Assembly: GCF_003046475.1 (NCBI RefSeq)
Contig: NZ_PZZZ01000002.1
Span: 558,001 to 622,000, forward strand
Source of the DNA: Mycoplana dimorpha
GTDB lineage: Bacteria; Pseudomonadota; Alphaproteobacteria; Rhizobiales; Rhizobiaceae
Direction of reading: 5' to 3'
DNA length: 64,000 nucleotides
A program made the position numbers and the translations under genes. The notes under the pieces were generated by a model, which was not told the origin of the DNA, did no database searches, and was given only the letters and a program-made list of their open reading frames with translations. Shown here piece after piece: positions 8,860 to 18,851 of this stretch (its first letter is position 1; each line of letters opens with the position of its first letter).

Positions 8860-9480
8860 TCAGGCCTCGGCCCAGCGCCGTTGGACGTCATAGCCCTCGC
8901 CCGAAAGCAGGGCCAGCGTTTCCTGCAGCGGCAGGCCGACGACATTGCTGTACGATCCGACCAGCTTGACGACGAAGCTGCCGGCGATCCCCTGGATCGC
9001 ATAGCCGCCCGCCTTGCCGCGCCATTGTCCCGAAGCAAGATAGCTCTCGATGTCGCGGCTGGAAAGCCGCTTGAACCGGACCTTGGTGTCGACGATCCGT
9101 TGCCGGATCTTCCTGTCGGGCGTGACCAGGCAGATTCCGGTGAAGACGCGGTGGCTGCGGCCGGAGAGAAGATGCAGGGCGCCGGAGGCCTCGTCGACCA
9201 TCTCGGTCTTCGGCAGGATGCGTCGGCCGACCGCCACGACGGTGTCGGCGGCGAGGATGTAGCTGCCCTCGGCGCCCGGATCGCCCTTGATCGCCGCAAG
9301 TGCTGCTTCCGCCTTGCCGGTGCACAACCGCCTGGCCAGCGAGCGGGGATGCTCCGATCGCTTCGGCGTCTCGTCGATGTCCATGGGCATCAGCCGGGCG
9401 GGCTCTATTCCCACCTGCGCCAGAAGCTCCACGCGGCGCGGCGAGCCGGATGCCAGGATGAGCTTGTTTTCGAAAGCCAT
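8860..9480 (-). CDS. maf: Maf-family nucleoside triphosphate pyrophosphatase
   Basis: 206 residues. The N-terminal [19 protein letters not shown] is the Maf signature (the SxSPRR phosphate-binding loop), followed by KAEAA, ADTVV (about 77-81, catalytic Asp), and [15 protein letters not shown] near 155-169. Maf proteins hydrolyse non-canonical or excess NTPs (dTTP/UTP or m7GTP) to the monophosphate and limit their incorporation. Flanked by infA upstream and yacG downstream on the same strand. Confidence 0.92.
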   Translation of the reverse strand: MAFENKLILASGSPRRVELLAQVGIEPARLMPMDIDETPKRSEHPRSLARRLCTGKAEAALAAIKGDPGAEGSYILAADTVVAVGRRILPKTEMVDEASGALHLLSGRSHRVFTGICLVTPDRKIRQRIVDTKVRFKRLSSRDIESYLASGQWRGKAGGYAIQGIAGSFVVKLVGSYSNVVGLPLQETLALLSGEGYDVQRRWAEA

Positions 9481-9529
9481 GGAACCTCGAGGAAGCCGGG
9501 CGGGCAGGGCGGCGGCCGGACGAGCGGGA

Positions 9530-9748
9530 TTACTTGAAGCGGTAGGTGATGCGGCCCTTGGTCAGGTCGTAGGGCGTCATCTCGACGAGCACCTTGTCGC
9601 CGGCAAGCACGCGAATGCGGTTCTTGCGCATGCGGCCGGCCGTATGGGCGATGATCTCGTGTTCGTTCTCGAGCTTTACTCGGAACGTGGCGTTCGGCAG
9701 CAGTTCCGTGACGACGCCGGGGAATTCGAGGACTTCTTCTTTTGCCAT
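9530..9748 (-). CDS. infA: Translation initiation factor IF-1
   Basis: 72 residues, the exact family length. A single S1/OB-fold domain with the conserved [62 protein letters not shown] sequence. IF-1 binds the 30S A site during initiation. The 117 bp upstream probably hold its own promoter. Confidence 0.97.
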   Translation of the reverse strand: MAKEEVLEFPGVVTELLPNATFRVKLENEHEIIAHTAGRMRKNRIRVLAGDKVLVEMTPYDLTKGRITYRFK

Positions 9749-9865
9749 ATTGTAGTGGTGATCCTTCGTTGACGGGCGGCAGGATGCCTGCCTGTCGAAT
9801 TTTGCCGGAAACTACACAATCGCCGGTGTTTTGTGAACACCAATGATCCGGCTTTCTGCATTTGC

Positions 9866-10342
9866 TCAATTGGAGACCGGCATGCCGGGTCCGAGCCGGG
9901 TCGCGATCAGCGAAGCCAGGTGGTTCCGAACGTCGCGGTAGGCGGACAGAATCTGGTTGCGCGTGCCGGTGGCGACCGTCGGGTCGGGCGTCGCCCAGTA
10001 GACGACCTCGATGGCATTGGCGCGTGTCAGCTCGAGCGCCGCATGGTGTGCCTCGGGCGCGAGCGTGACGATGAGGTCGAAATAGTCGTCCTCCAGCTCT
10101 TCGAACGAGCGGGGTGCATGGCTGCCGATCGAAAGTCCGATCTCGTCGAGGACCGCGTCGACGAAGGGGTCGCGCTCGCCGGGACGGATGCCGGCGGAGG
10201 CCACATAGGTGCCGACCGGCAGGACACTGCGGGCGATCGCCTCGGCCATCGGCGAGCGCACCGCATTCATGCGGCACAGGAAAAGCACCGACCGAGGGGT
10301 TCGCATCATGGCCTGCCCCTGTGCGTCGTGCCCCGCCACCAT
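9866..10342 (-). CDS. Low-molecular-weight protein phosphatase family protein
   Basis: 158 residues from ATG 10342, 4 nt after the UPF0262 stop. An ATG at 10309 also has an upstream AGGGG, so the start is not certain. The N-terminal VLFLCRMNAVRSPMAEA holds the CX5RS P-loop of LMW protein tyrosine phosphatases and ArsC-type arsenate reductases, and the C-terminal part holds YWATPDPT, equivalent to the catalytic-Asp DP loop. The loop sequence differs from classical CxGNxCRS, as in the rhizobial group usually annotated simply as low-molecular-weight phosphatase. Part of the hisD-UPF0262-phosphatase-infA block; the substrate is unknown. Confidence 0.8.
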   Translation of the reverse strand: MVAGHDAQGQAMMRTPRSVLFLCRMNAVRSPMAEAIARSVLPVGTYVASAGIRPGERDPFVDAVLDEIGLSIGSHAPRSFEELEDDYFDLIVTLAPEAHHAALELTRANAIEVVYWATPDPTVATGTRNQILSAYRDVRNHLASLIATRLGPGMPVSN

Positions 10343-10346
10343 CCGC

Positions 10347-10823
10347 TCACCCGCGCCAGTAGAGAACGCAGACCAGGGTAAACAGCCGCCGCGCCGTATC
10401 GAAATCCAGCTTGATCTTGCCGGCAAGCCGGTCCATCAGCGTCTGCGATCCGTCGTTGTGCACGCCGCGACGCCCCATGTCGATCGCTTCGATCTGGCTC
10501 GGCGTCGCCGAGCGGATGGCCTGGTAGTAGCTCTCGCAGATCAGGAAGTAGTCCTTCACGATCCGCCGGAACGGCGTCAGCGACAGGATGTGGGTGGCGA
10601 CCGTGCTGCCGTCCTCGGTGGTGATGGCGAAGATCAGCTTCGAATCCAGCAACGACAGCTGCAGCCGGTAGGGACCGCCCGAATGACCCACCGGCTCGAA
10701 GAAATTTTCCTCGATGAGGTCGAAGATCGCCACCGCCCGTTCATGCTCCACATCCGGAGTGGCCCGGCCGATCGTCTCGTCCAGGACCACGTCGCACAGC
10801 CGGAACGCGGGCATCTTCGTCAT
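10347..10823 (-). CDS. UPF0262 family protein
   Basis: 158 residues from ATG 10823, 7 nt after the hisD stop. The frame extends further upstream but runs into hisD. The sequence ([36 protein letters not shown]...) matches UPF0262, an alphaproteobacterial family nearly always found next to hisD and a LMW phosphatase. No catalytic motif is evident. Its role is unknown. Co-transcription with hisD is very likely from the spacing. Confidence 0.85.
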   Translation of the reverse strand: MTKMPAFRLCDVVLDETIGRATPDVEHERAVAIFDLIEENFFEPVGHSGGPYRLQLSLLDSKLIFAITTEDGSTVATHILSLTPFRRIVKDYFLICESYYQAIRSATPSQIEAIDMGRRGVHNDGSQTLMDRLAGKIKLDFDTARRLFTLVCVLYWRG

Positions 10824-10830
10824 CCCGTCG

Positions 10831-12129
10831 TCACCCCGACGGGTTGAGCCGGATGGCGACGGAGCGGGCATGGGCACCGAGCCCTTCCGCCTCGGCAAGC
10901 GTGATCGCAGCCGGCCCCAGGCTCCGCAGCTGGTCCGGACCGAGCCGCAGGATGGAGCTCCGCTTCATGTAGTCGAGCACCGAAAGGCCCGAGGAAAAGC
11001 GCGCCGAGCGGGCGGTCGGCAGAACGTGGTTCGGTCCGCCGACATAGTCGCCGATCGCCTCGGGCGTATGGCGGCCGACGAAGATCGAGCCGGCATTGCG
11101 GATCTTCGGCACGAAGCTCTCGGCATCGGCGGTGGCGATCTCCAGGTGCTCGGCCGCGATGCGGTTGGCGAGCGGCACCGCCTTCTCGAGATCGGGCACG
11201 AGAATGATCGCGCCGAAATCGCGCCAGCTCGCCTCGGCCGTCTCCGAGCGCTCCAGCGTCTTCAGCTGGCGGGCGACCGCCGCCTCGACCGCATCGGCGA
11301 GCTCCGCGCTGTCGGTGATCAGGATCGACTGCGCGCCGCGGTCGTGCTCGGCCTGGGCGAGCAGGTCGGCGGCCAGCCAGTCGGGGTTGTTCTCCCCGTC
11401 AGCAATCACCAGCACTTCTGAGGGCCCGGCGATCATGTCGATGCCGACCGTGCCGAAGACCTGGCGCTTGGCGGCGGCGACGAAGGCGTTGCCGGGTCCA
11501 GTGATCTTGGCGACGGGCTCGATCGTCTCGGTGCCGTAGGCGAGCGCCGCCACGGCCTGGGCGCCGCCGATCCGGTAGATCTCGTCGACGCCGGCGATGC
11601 GCGCGGCGGCGAGCACGATCGGGTTGATCGCGCCTTCTTTCGCCGGCACCACCATGACGAGGCGCGGCACGCCTGCGACCTTAGCGGGCACGGCGTTCAT
11701 CAGCACCGAGCTCGGGTAGCTGGCGGTGCCGCCCGGAACGTAAAGGCCGACCGCGTCGATCGCCGTCCAGCGCGAGCCCAGCCCGACGCCGATCTCATCC
11801 TCGTAGACGTCGTCCTTCGGCAACAGGCGGGCGTGGTGTTTCTCGATCCGCGCGGCGGCGAGTTCGAGCGCCGCGATCAGGTCGGCCGGCGTGTCGCTAT
11901 AGGCGGCTTCGATCTCCTCGGCGCCAACCCGCATGGGCGTAACGGCAAAATCAAGGCTGTCGAAGCGCAGCGAATAGGCCGCCAGCGCCTTGTCGCCGTT
12001 TTCGCGCACGTCCTCTATGATGGCGCGAACCGTCGCGTTCACGTCCTCCGAAACCTCGCGCTTGGTTGTCAGGAAGGCGGCGAACCGTGTTTCGAAGTCG
12101 CCGTCGCGATAGTCCAGCCTGATCGCCAA
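10831..12129 (-). CDS. hisD: Histidinol dehydrogenase
   Basis: 432 residues, normal length. It catalyses the last two steps of histidine synthesis, oxidising L-histidinol to histidine with NAD and zinc. Visible motifs are [26 protein letters not shown], the IAGPSEVLV loop, the [13 protein letters not shown] segment with zinc-ligand and catalytic residues, and the C-terminal [24 protein letters not shown]. First gene of the minus-strand run leading to UPF0262 and the phosphatase. In this genome it stands apart from other his genes. Confidence 0.96.
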   Translation of the reverse strand: MAIRLDYRDGDFETRFAAFLTTKREVSEDVNATVRAIIEDVRENGDKALAAYSLRFDSLDFAVTPMRVGAEEIEAAYSDTPADLIAALELAAARIEKHHARLLPKDDVYEDEIGVGLGSRWTAIDAVGLYVPGGTASYPSSVLMNAVPAKVAGVPRLVMVVPAKEGAINPIVLAAARIAGVDEIYRIGGAQAVAALAYGTETIEPVAKITGPGNAFVAAAKRQVFGTVGIDMIAGPSEVLVIADGENNPDWLAADLLAQAEHDRGAQSILITDSAELADAVEAAVARQLKTLERSETAEASWRDFGAIILVPDLEKAVPLANRIAAEHLEIATADAESFVPKIRNAGSIFVGRHTPEAIGDYVGGPNHVLPTARSARFSSGLSVLDYMKRSSILRLGPDQLRSLGPAAITLAEAEGLGAHARSVAIRLNPSG

Positions 12130-12259
12130 TCTTTTAACTCTCGTTCGGGGACAAGACGTCCCGCTGCATCGTTGAAATAAGGGCCGGTGAGGGCAGCAGC
12201 AATCTGAGATCGCGGCTGCGCATTGTGCCTCAACGGACGTCGAAAAACTCCGGGTGAGC

Positions 12260-12697
12260 CTAGCCTGCCGGGTGGCTGGGCTTCAAGCCGGTTTCCCACG
12301 TAGCGCCCGTATCCGCAAGCTGACTTTCGATGCATTCAACGTCGAGGGCGATGGACGCCGCGCCCGACATCAGCAGTTCGATCGTTCCGTCCGGACCGTC
12401 CTCCTTCGGAGTGAAACGAATCGCCAGCAGGCAGAGCACAGCGTCGTGGTTGGACTGGTCGATGCCGATGGAGCGCACGGCCTGTACGCGCTTGAAGGCA
12501 ACCAGCGTCCGCCGCCGCTGGAAACCCTTTCGACCTTCGGCGGCCTTCTCCCACACGAAACGGTTCAGGGCTATGGTGAAGACGCCATGGCGCGCATCCC
12601 AGGTGATGTCGCCGACCTTGAAGACAGCGTCCTGCAGATGGGCAGAGACGACTGCGAGATCGTCGGCATCCAGTGCCATCAGCTTCAGACTGTCCAT
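12260..12697 (-). CDS. DUF2948 family protein
   Basis: 145 residues from ATG 12697 (MDSLKLMALDADDLAVVSAHLQDAVFKVGDI). Upstream codons in the frame are Arg/Gly-rich and unlike the family. The WEKA...RRRTLVAFKRVQAVRS and ALCLLAIRFTP-like segments fit DUF2948, a small soluble alphaproteobacterial family of unknown function encoded between murA and hisD. I see no signal peptide and no catalytic signature. The murA-DUF2948-hisD order is conserved in Rhizobiaceae. Confidence 0.85.
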   Translation of the reverse strand: MDSLKLMALDADDLAVVSAHLQDAVFKVGDITWDARHGVFTIALNRFVWEKAAEGRKGFQRRRTLVAFKRVQAVRSIGIDQSNHDAVLCLLAIRFTPKEDGPDGTIELLMSGAASIALDVECIESQLADTGATWETGLKPSHPAG

Positions 12698-12869
12698 TAC
12701 GCTCCTTTTCCGCGGGCCACGGGCCCCCTGATCCCTGCCTGGCATCCCTCGTCGGCACTTCCGGCCAGGCGGGGGGCGTGCCGCTTACCTGGCCAGCAGA
12801 TAGGGTGTCAGGCGCTGCGCCGCAACCGCGCAGGAGATGTTTCGGCAGGTCCGACGACCGCGTCGCCGA

Positions 12870-14162
12870 TCAATCGCTGACCCGTTCGACCGACGCGCCG
12901 CAGCGCCGCAGTTTCTCCTCGAGCCGCTCGAAGCCACGGTCGAGATGGTAGACCCGGGAGACCATCGTCTCGCCCTCCGCGGCCAGGCCGGCGATCACCA
13001 GCGAGACCGAGGCGCGCAGGTCGGTCGCCATGACAGGCGCGCCGCGCAGGCGCTCGACGCCCTCGATCTTGGCGGTCTGGCCGGACAGCGAGATCTTCGC
13101 GCCGAGGCGGGCAAGCTCCTGCACGTGCATGAAGCGGTTCTCGAAGATCGTCTCGGTGATGTGCGAGACGCCGGTGGATTTCGTCATCAGGCCCATGAAC
13201 TGGGCCTGCAGGTCGGTCGGGAAGCCCGGATAGGGGTCGGTGACGATGTCGACCGGCCGAATGCCGCCGCCGTTGCGGACGACGCGGATGCCGCTCTCGG
13301 TCGCGGTGATCTCGGCGCCGGCCCGGCGGATGGCCTCGAGCGCGGTCTCCAGAAGGTGGCAGTCAGTGCCCTCGAGGACGACGTCGCCGCCGGTCATGGC
13401 AACCGCCATGGCATAGGTGCCGGTCTCGATCCGGTCCGGCAGCACGCGGTGGCGGGCGCCGGAAAGCGAGGTGACGCCCTCGATCGTGATCGTGCTGGTG
13501 CCGGCGCCGGTGATTCTGGCGCCCATGGCGTTGAGGCACTTGGCGAGGTCCTGGACCTCCGGCTCGCGGGCCGCATTGCCGATGACCGTGGTGCCGCGGG
13601 CGAGCGTCGCCGCCATCATCATCACGTGGGTGGCGCCGACCGAAACCTTGGGGAAGGTATAGCGCGCGCCGATCAGGCCGCCATCCGGCGCGGTGGCGTC
13701 GACATAGCCGCCGTCGATCTCGATCTTCGCGCCGAGCGCGGCCAAGCCCTCGATGAACAGGTCGACCGGGCGCGTGCCGATCGCGCAGCCGCCCGGCAGC
13801 GATACCCGCGCCTTGCGCTCGCGCGCCAGAAGCGGGCCGATCACCCAGAAGCTGGCCCGCATGCGGGCCACCAGCTCGTAGGGCGCGGTGGTGTCGACGA
13901 TCTGCCGGGAGGTGAAGTGGATGGTGCGCGAATAGCCTTCGCTCTGGCGCTCGCGGCGGCCGTTGACGGAGATGTCGGCGCCGTGATTGCCGAGGATGCG
14001 GATGAGCTGCTCGACGTCGGCGAGGTGCGGCACGTTTTCCAGCGTCAGCGTGTCGTCCGTCAGGAGCGAGGCGATCATCAGCGGCAGGGCTGCGTTCTTG
14101 GCGCCGGAAATCGGGATCACGCCCCTGAGCTCGTTGCCGCCTACAATCCTGATACGATCCAT
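12870..14162 (-). CDS. murA: UDP-N-acetylglucosamine 1-carboxyvinyltransferase
   Basis: 430 residues from ATG 14162; a GTG two codons upstream is possible. First committed step of peptidoglycan synthesis: enolpyruvyl transfer from PEP to UDP-GlcNAc. Visible are the N-terminal [27 protein letters not shown] with the catalytic Lys-Asn, the fosfomycin-target cysteine in [16 protein letters not shown] (Cys126), and the C-terminal [19 protein letters not shown]. Inside-out alpha/beta barrel of the EPSP-synthase type. About 250 bp of upstream non-coding DNA presumably carries its promoter. Confidence 0.97.
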   Translation of the reverse strand: MDRIRIVGGNELRGVIPISGAKNAALPLMIASLLTDDTLTLENVPHLADVEQLIRILGNHGADISVNGRRERQSEGYSRTIHFTSRQIVDTTAPYELVARMRASFWVIGPLLARERKARVSLPGGCAIGTRPVDLFIEGLAALGAKIEIDGGYVDATAPDGGLIGARYTFPKVSVGATHVMMMAATLARGTTVIGNAAREPEVQDLAKCLNAMGARITGAGTSTITIEGVTSLSGARHRVLPDRIETGTYAMAVAMTGGDVVLEGTDCHLLETALEAIRRAGAEITATESGIRVVRNGGGIRPVDIVTDPYPGFPTDLQAQFMGLMTKSTGVSHITETIFENRFMHVQELARLGAKISLSGQTAKIEGVERLRGAPVMATDLRASVSLVIAGLAAEGETMVSRVYHLDRGFERLEEKLRRCGASVERVSD

Positions 14163-14408
14163 GTGCACACTACGGGCCCGTGCCCGCCCTTCTCAAATGC
14201 GGCTCCTGAGGAAGGCGCCTCTTTAGAGCATCGTTGTCTGAAAATGAAGTCCGCCGCATTCTCGCGGGGTCGGAGTATTGTGTATGACGCCGATCAGTCC
14301 ATGCGGGAGAAACCTGCCGACCCCGACCGCATGCTGGCGACGCAACGCGCCGATACATCCATCGCGGGATCGTCGCCGGTTTTCGCGCCGAAGCAGCGGC
14401 CGGGCACC

Positions 14409-14630
14409 CTAGGACGGCGATTCGTCCTTTTTTGCGGCAGGCAGGCCCTCCGTCTCGTCGGCATCGCCGGCCCGCCGTGCGCGCGCCTGCTGCTTGCGGC
14501 GGGCAAGATTGTCGCGCAGCGCCCTGGCGAGCCGCGCCTTGCGCGCGGCATCGTAGCCGGATGGCTGCGCCTTGCCTTTTCGCCCCTCGCGGTTGCTGTT
14601 TTCCGGGTCTTTGTCGTCGTCGTCCTGCAT
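14409..14630 (-). CDS. Small highly charged hypothetical protein
   Basis: 73 residues, extremely polar: an acidic N-terminus (DDDDKDPENSNREGRKGK), a basic Arg/Ala helix (AARKARLARALRDNLARRKQQARARRAG), and an acidic Ser-rich tail. It is divergent from tRNA-Thr and upstream of murA. Similar short Arg/Ala-rich proteins next to murA are seen in Rhizobiaceae, but I know no function. Nucleic-acid binding would fit the composition and is only a guess. Confidence 0.55.
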   Translation of the reverse strand: MQDDDDKDPENSNREGRKGKAQPSGYDAARKARLARALRDNLARRKQQARARRAGDADETEGLPAAKKDESPS

Positions 14631-14786
14631 GTCCTATCGATAGCGCGGATCGGCGTTCTGCAAAAGCGCGCCGTGCCATCCGGGAAATTGTTGTCGGCTT
14701 CATGCGTTTGCGGCTTGCATAGGGGGGAAGACTATGGCAATAGGCGCCTCGCTTGACGCGAACGCAGCCACACTGCTTCGCCGGAT

Positions 14787-14861
14787 GCTGCTATAGCTCA
14801 GGGGTAGAGCACTCCCTTGGTAAGGGAGAGGCCGAGAGTTCAAATCTCTCTAGCAGCACCA
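14787..14861 (+). tRNA. tRNA-Thr (GGT)
   Basis: Complete cloverleaf: acceptor GCTGCTA/TAGCAGC plus A and encoded CCA, D-arm AGCTCAGGGGTAGAGC, anticodon stem CTCCC/GGGAG with loop TTGGTAA giving anticodon GGT, and T-loop TTCAAAT. The downstream 160 bp are non-coding, with a GGGGCG/CGCCCC hairpin (14891-14911) that lacks a T-run. Confidence 0.95.
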
Positions 14862-15023
14862 TCAAATTCCCGGAAATATCAATGCTTTGCGGGGCGCCAT
14901 ACAGACGCCCCACAGCCCGACATACAGTGACTTGGGCACTTATTTGCGCACTCTTGCCTCGGACTTGCGCGCGCCGGCGGTCGGTGAATTCCGCGAGCGT
15001 TCAGGACGGGGCTCCGACAGGTT

Positions 15024-15233
15024 GTGAAACGCTTTTTGATCCTGTTCGCCGATGCGCTGGCGGCTGCTCAATCCACCGCTGACGAAGAAGCGGCGCGCTT
15101 CATCAACGGCGTGGCCATCGTGCGGTTCATGGAGGCGACGGTTGTGGCGCCAACCGATCGGTGCGAGAGCGACGGCAAGCCCGTGATGATCGCGTCCAAG
15201 GTCTCCTCATGGGAAGAGTTAAATGCCGCCTGA
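15024..15233 (+). CDS. Hypothetical small protein downstream of tRNA-Thr
   Basis: 69 codons from a GTG (MKRFLILFADALAAAQSTADEEAARFINGVAIVRFMEATVVAP...). No domain recognised. Its position just after a tRNA 3' end, a favoured integration site, and its weak ribosome site suggest either a remnant of an inserted element or a spurious frame. I saw no integrase or direct repeat of the tRNA end nearby. Confidence 0.3.
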   Translation: MKRFLILFADALAAAQSTADEEAARFINGVAIVRFMEATVVAPTDRCESDGKPVMIASKVSSWEELNAA

Positions 15234-15280
15234 GCGGCATCGCGGCGCTACACCGTAGGCACCCAGGGAGCAGCGGCCTG

Positions 15281-16903
15281 TCACCCGCGCAGGCCCGGTG
15301 CCTCCTGTCCGGTCCGTTCCACATACTCGGTATAACCACCACCATACTGGTGGATCCCGTCCGGGGTCAGCTCCAGCACCCGGTTGGAAAGCGCCGACAG
15401 GAAGCGGCGGTCGTGCGAGACGAACAGCATGGTGCCTTCGTAGGCCGAGAGCGCCTTGATCAGCATCTCCTTGGTGTCGAGGTCGAGATGGTTGGTGGGC
15501 TCGTCCAGAACAAGGAAATTTGGCGGGTCGAACAGCATCGCCGCCATCACCAGCCGCGCCTTCTCGCCGCCGGACAGCACCCGGCACCGCTTCTCGACGT
15601 CGTCGCCGGAGAAGCCGAAGCAGCCGGCGAGCGCTCGGAGCGGCGCCTGTCCGGCCTTCGGAAAGCGTTCCTCCAGCCATTGGAGTATGGTGCTGTCGCC
15701 GTCGAGCAGGTCCATGGAATGCTGGGCGAAATAGCCGAGCTTGACGCTGGCGCCGAGCGATACGTTGCCCTTGTCCGGCGTGGTCGTGCCGGTGACCAGC
15801 TTGAGCAGCGTCGACTTGCCGGCGCCGTTGACGCCCATGATGCACCAGCGTTCGCGCCGGCGCACCATGAAGTCGAGGCCGTCATAGATTATACGGCTGC
15901 CATAGGCCTTTTGGACGTTCTTCAGGTTGACGACGTCTTCGCCGGAACGCGGCGCCGGCGGGAAGTCGAAGGCGACCGTCTGGCGGCGGCGCGGCGGCTC
16001 GACACGGTCGATCTTGTCGAGCTTCTTGACGCGGCTCTGCACCTGCGAGGCGTGAGAGGCGCGGGCCTTGAAGCGCTCGATGAACCTGATCTCCTTGGCG
16101 AGCATGGCCTGCTGGCGCTCGAACTGGGCCTGCTGCTGCTTTTCGTTCAGCGCCCGCTGCTCCTCATAGAAGCCATAGTCGCCGGAATAGCTCGTCAGCG
16201 CGCCGCCATCGATCTCGATGATCTTGGTGACGATCCGGTTCATGAACTCGCGGTCATGCGAGGTCATCAGCAGGGCGCCGTCATATCCCTTGAGAAAATC
16301 CTCAAGCCAGATCAGGCTTTCCAGATCGAGGTGGTTGCTCGGCTCGTCGAGCAGCATGACGTCCGGGCGCATCAGCAGGATGCGGGCGAGCGCCACGCGC
16401 ATCTTCCAACCGCCCGACAGCTTGGCGACGTCGCCGTCCATCATCTCCTGGCTGAAGCTGAGACCGGCGAGGACCTCGCGGGCGCGCCCCTCCAGCGCAT
16501 AGCCATCGAGCTCCTCGTAGCGTGCCTGGACCTCGCCGTAACGCTCGATGATCGCATCCATTTCGTCCAGCCGGTCCGGATTCGACATCGCCGCCTCCAG
16601 CTCGCGCAGCTCCGCCGCCACCGCGCTCACCGGTCCTGCCCCCTCCATCACCTCGGCAACGGCCGACCGTCCGGCCATCTCGCCGACGTCCTGGTCGAAA
16701 TAGCCGATCGTCAGGCCCTTCTCGACGGTGACCTGTCCCTCGTCCGGCAGTTCCTCCCCGGTGATCAGCCGAAAGAGCGTCGTCTTTCCGGCCCCGTTCG
16801 GGCCGACAAGCCCGATCCGTTCGCCGCGGTTCAAGGCCGCCGAGGCTTCCATATAGAGGATGCGGTGACTGTTGGACTTGCTGATATTCTCGATGCGGAT
16901 CAT
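15281..16903 (-). CDS. ABC-F family ATPase (Uup/EttA type)
   Basis: 540 residues from ATG 16903; residues read further upstream are low-complexity and out of family. Two fused ATP-binding domains and no membrane segments. Domain 1 has GPNGAGKTT, LSGGWKMRVALARIL and VMLLDEPSNHLD. The linker is rich in charged residues with a long helix (QRALNEKQQQAQFERQQAMLAKEIRFIERFKARASHASQVQSR). Domain 2 has GVNGAGKST, LSGGEKARLVMAAMLF and LVLDEPTNHLD. ABC-F proteins act on ribosomes during translation. I cannot assign the subfamily without alignment. Divergent from pncB. Confidence 0.9.
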   Translation of the reverse strand: MIRIENISKSNSHRILYMEASAALNRGERIGLVGPNGAGKTTLFRLITGEELPDEGQVTVEKGLTIGYFDQDVGEMAGRSAVAEVMEGAGPVSAVAAELRELEAAMSNPDRLDEMDAIIERYGEVQARYEELDGYALEGRAREVLAGLSFSQEMMDGDVAKLSGGWKMRVALARILLMRPDVMLLDEPSNHLDLESLIWLEDFLKGYDGALLMTSHDREFMNRIVTKIIEIDGGALTSYSGDYGFYEEQRALNEKQQQAQFERQQAMLAKEIRFIERFKARASHASQVQSRVKKLDKIDRVEPPRRRQTVAFDFPPAPRSGEDVVNLKNVQKAYGSRIIYDGLDFMVRRRERWCIMGVNGAGKSTLLKLVTGTTTPDKGNVSLGASVKLGYFAQHSMDLLDGDSTILQWLEERFPKAGQAPLRALAGCFGFSGDDVEKRCRVLSGGEKARLVMAAMLFDPPNFLVLDEPTNHLDLDTKEMLIKALSAYEGTMLFVSHDRRFLSALSNRVLELTPDGIHQYGGGYTEYVERTGQEAPGLRG

Positions 16904-17182
16904 TGAAGGACGGCCCGGTTGGTTGGGAGCACGCCTATGCCACGGGCGGGCGCAGCTGTCACGCGAGCTGACATCCTTTGTCGCCCGGCCGCCGCGTCGA
17001 TCGACCAGGCTCTCGGCGCTCAGAAGCGGTGGTTCCGACCTGCCCGGCGAGCGGTGCGCAGGTACCTGCATCTTGCGACAGTCATGCAACCCGTGCCATG
17101 AGTGCGGCTGGGTGGCGCGCGGGCGGCCTCGGTCCGACGCAACGGGCCGTCACAGGGCAGCGGTGCAGCGAGGTGCGGTTTG

Positions 17183-18487
17183 ATGACCAAGACGGATATT
17201 GCCCGTCGCGTATACGACAATGCCTGGAAGCTCGACCCGATCGTGCGCAGCCTGCTGGATACGGACTTCTACAAGCTCTTGATGCTGCAGATGATCTGGA
17301 AGCTCTATCCGGACGTCGACGCCACGTTTTCTTTGATCAACCGGACAAAGACGGTGCGGCTCGCCGACGAGATCGACGAGCAGGAACTGCGCGACCAGCT
17401 CGACTATGTGCGCACCATCCGCTTCACCAAGAAGGAGATGATCTGGCTCGCCGGCAACACCTTCTATGGAAAGAAGCAGATCTTCTCGCCCGAGTTCCTG
17501 GCCTGGCTCGCCGATTTCCAGCTGCCCGAATACCATCTGGCGCGCCGGGACGGCCAGTACGAGCTGACGTTTGAGGGGCGCTGGTCGCACACGACGATGT
17601 GGGAGATCCCGGCGCTCGCCATCGTCAACGAGCTTCGGTCGCGATCGGCGATGCGGGGCATGGGCGAGTTCGCGCTGGACGTCCTCTATGCGCGCGCCAA
17701 GGCCAAGATGTGGGCCAAGGTAGAACTTTTGCGCCAGCATCCGGACCTGCGCATCTCCGACTTCGGCACCCGCCGGCGCCACTCGTTCCTCTGGCAGCGC
17801 TGGTGCGTCGAGGCGTTGAAGGAGGGGATCGGGGCCTCGTTCACCGGAACCAGCAACGTGCTCCTGGCAATGGATACGGATCTGGAGGCGCTCGGCACCA
17901 ACGCCCACGAACTGCCGATGGTCGCCGCCGCACTGGCGGACACCGATGCGGAACTGGCGGCGGCCCCCTACAAGGTCTTGCAGGACTGGAACCGGCTCTA
18001 CGGCGGCAACCTGCTGATCGTGCTGCCGGATGCCTTCGGCACGGCCGCCTTCCTGAAATATGCGCCGGACTGGGTCGCCGACTGGACCGGCTTCCGTCCC
18101 GACAGCGCGCCGCCGATCGAGGGCGGCGAGAAGATCATTGCCTGGTGGAAGAAGATGGGGCGCGACCCGCGCGAGAAGCTTCTGATCTTCTCGGACGGCC
18201 TCGACGTCGACACGATCATCAGGACCTATGAGCACTTCAACGGGCGTGTGCGCATGAGCTTCGGCTGGGGCACGAACCTGACCAACGACTTCGTCGGCTG
18301 CGCGCCGAAACGATTCCGGGGGCTGGATCCGATTTCGGTGGTCTGCAAGGTCAGCGACGCGAACGGCCGTCCGGCCGTCAAACTGTCCGACAATCCGCAG
18401 AAGGCGACCGGCGATCCGGCGGCGGTGCAGCGCTACCTGAAATTTTTCGGCACCGAGGATTTTGTCGATCAGGCCGTGCGGGTGTAG
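17183..18487 (+). CDS. pncB: Nicotinate phosphoribosyltransferase
   Basis: 434 residues from ATG 17183. The 27 codons before it in frame are compositionally unlike the protein. First step of NAD salvage: nicotinate plus PRPP (with ATP) to nicotinate mononucleotide. Recognisable segments are [38 protein letters not shown], the [15 protein letters not shown] loop, [11 protein letters not shown], and the PRPP-binding [35 protein letters not shown]. The 279 bp between it and the ABC-F gene is the shared divergent promoter region. Confidence 0.95.
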   Translation: MTKTDIARRVYDNAWKLDPIVRSLLDTDFYKLLMLQMIWKLYPDVDATFSLINRTKTVRLADEIDEQELRDQLDYVRTIRFTKKEMIWLAGNTFYGKKQIFSPEFLAWLADFQLPEYHLARRDGQYELTFEGRWSHTTMWEIPALAIVNELRSRSAMRGMGEFALDVLYARAKAKMWAKVELLRQHPDLRISDFGTRRRHSFLWQRWCVEALKEGIGASFTGTSNVLLAMDTDLEALGTNAHELPMVAAALADTDAELAAAPYKVLQDWNRLYGGNLLIVLPDAFGTAAFLKYAPDWVADWTGFRPDSAPPIEGGEKIIAWWKKMGRDPREKLLIFSDGLDVDTIIRTYEHFNGRVRMSFGWGTNLTNDFVGCAPKRFRGLDPISVVCKVSDANGRPAVKLSDNPQKATGDPAAVQRYLKFFGTEDFVDQAVRV

Positions 18488-18586
18488 GCCAATCCCGGAA
18501 CAGCTGCCGGCGGCCCGCCGGTTCCTGCGTTCCACGACATGCAGGCGCGCCAGCGCACATGCCCGCTGGAACAATGCCGGCGGGGG

Positions 18587-18700
18587 TCAGAATATCGCCG
18601 CGGTACGGGCGGAGCGCCGGCCGTCGATTCCGATCAGTGCGGCGAGGGCGGCAAGGGTCGCGACGGTCAAAAGCATCGCGCTCATCCAAAGAACAATCAT
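18587..18700 (-). CDS. Possible 37-residue single-pass membrane peptide
   Basis: Reading the minus strand from ATG 18700 gives 37 residues with an uninterrupted hydrophobic stretch (MIVLWMSAMLLTVATLAALAALIGI) followed by a positively charged tail (DGRRSARTAAIF) and TGA at 18587-18589. GGAAA lies about 12 nt upstream. The hydrophobic-then-positive pattern is typical of real small membrane proteins, but a chance frame cannot be excluded. No homologue known to me. Confidence 0.35.
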   Translation of the reverse strand: MIVLWMSAMLLTVATLAALAALIGIDGRRSARTAAIF

Positions 18701-18824
18701 TGCTCGTTTCCAGAGGACGTCATCGTCTCGAATCGCTTATAGCAGGCAAACCTTGCTGATGGCTTGCTGATTTTGCGGCCTGCAGGGCCGCATGCGGGCC
18801 ATGGCTGAAGCATGGGGTGGCCCA

Positions 18825-18851
18825 TTAACCTTCAGGCAAGGAATTAACCAT
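18825..18851 (+). promoter_or_regulatory. TTAACC / TTAACCAT boxes upstream of the chemotaxis operon
   Basis: TTAACC at 18825-18830 and TTAACCAT at 18844-18851, about 265 bp before icpA. TTAACCAT is the alphaproteobacterial CtrA half-site, and similar boxes recur before visN, the flagellins and rem. Apart from this and the small minus-strand frame, 18488-19113 shows nothing I can support. Confidence 0.35.

Noticed and set aside
8479-9537. 352-codon plus-strand frame opposite yacG and maf
   Set aside because: Shadow; both minus-strand genes are family-typical in length and motif.
12837-14756. Long plus-strand open frame (639 codons) opposite murA
   Set aside because: Shadow of a high-GC gene in the opposite strand. 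It is Arg/Asp/Gly-rich, has no recognisable domain, and murA is unmistakable on the minus strand.
15161-16906. 581-codon plus-strand frame opposite the ABC-F gene
   Set aside because: Shadow of the ABC-F protein, whose Walker and signature motifs are intact.
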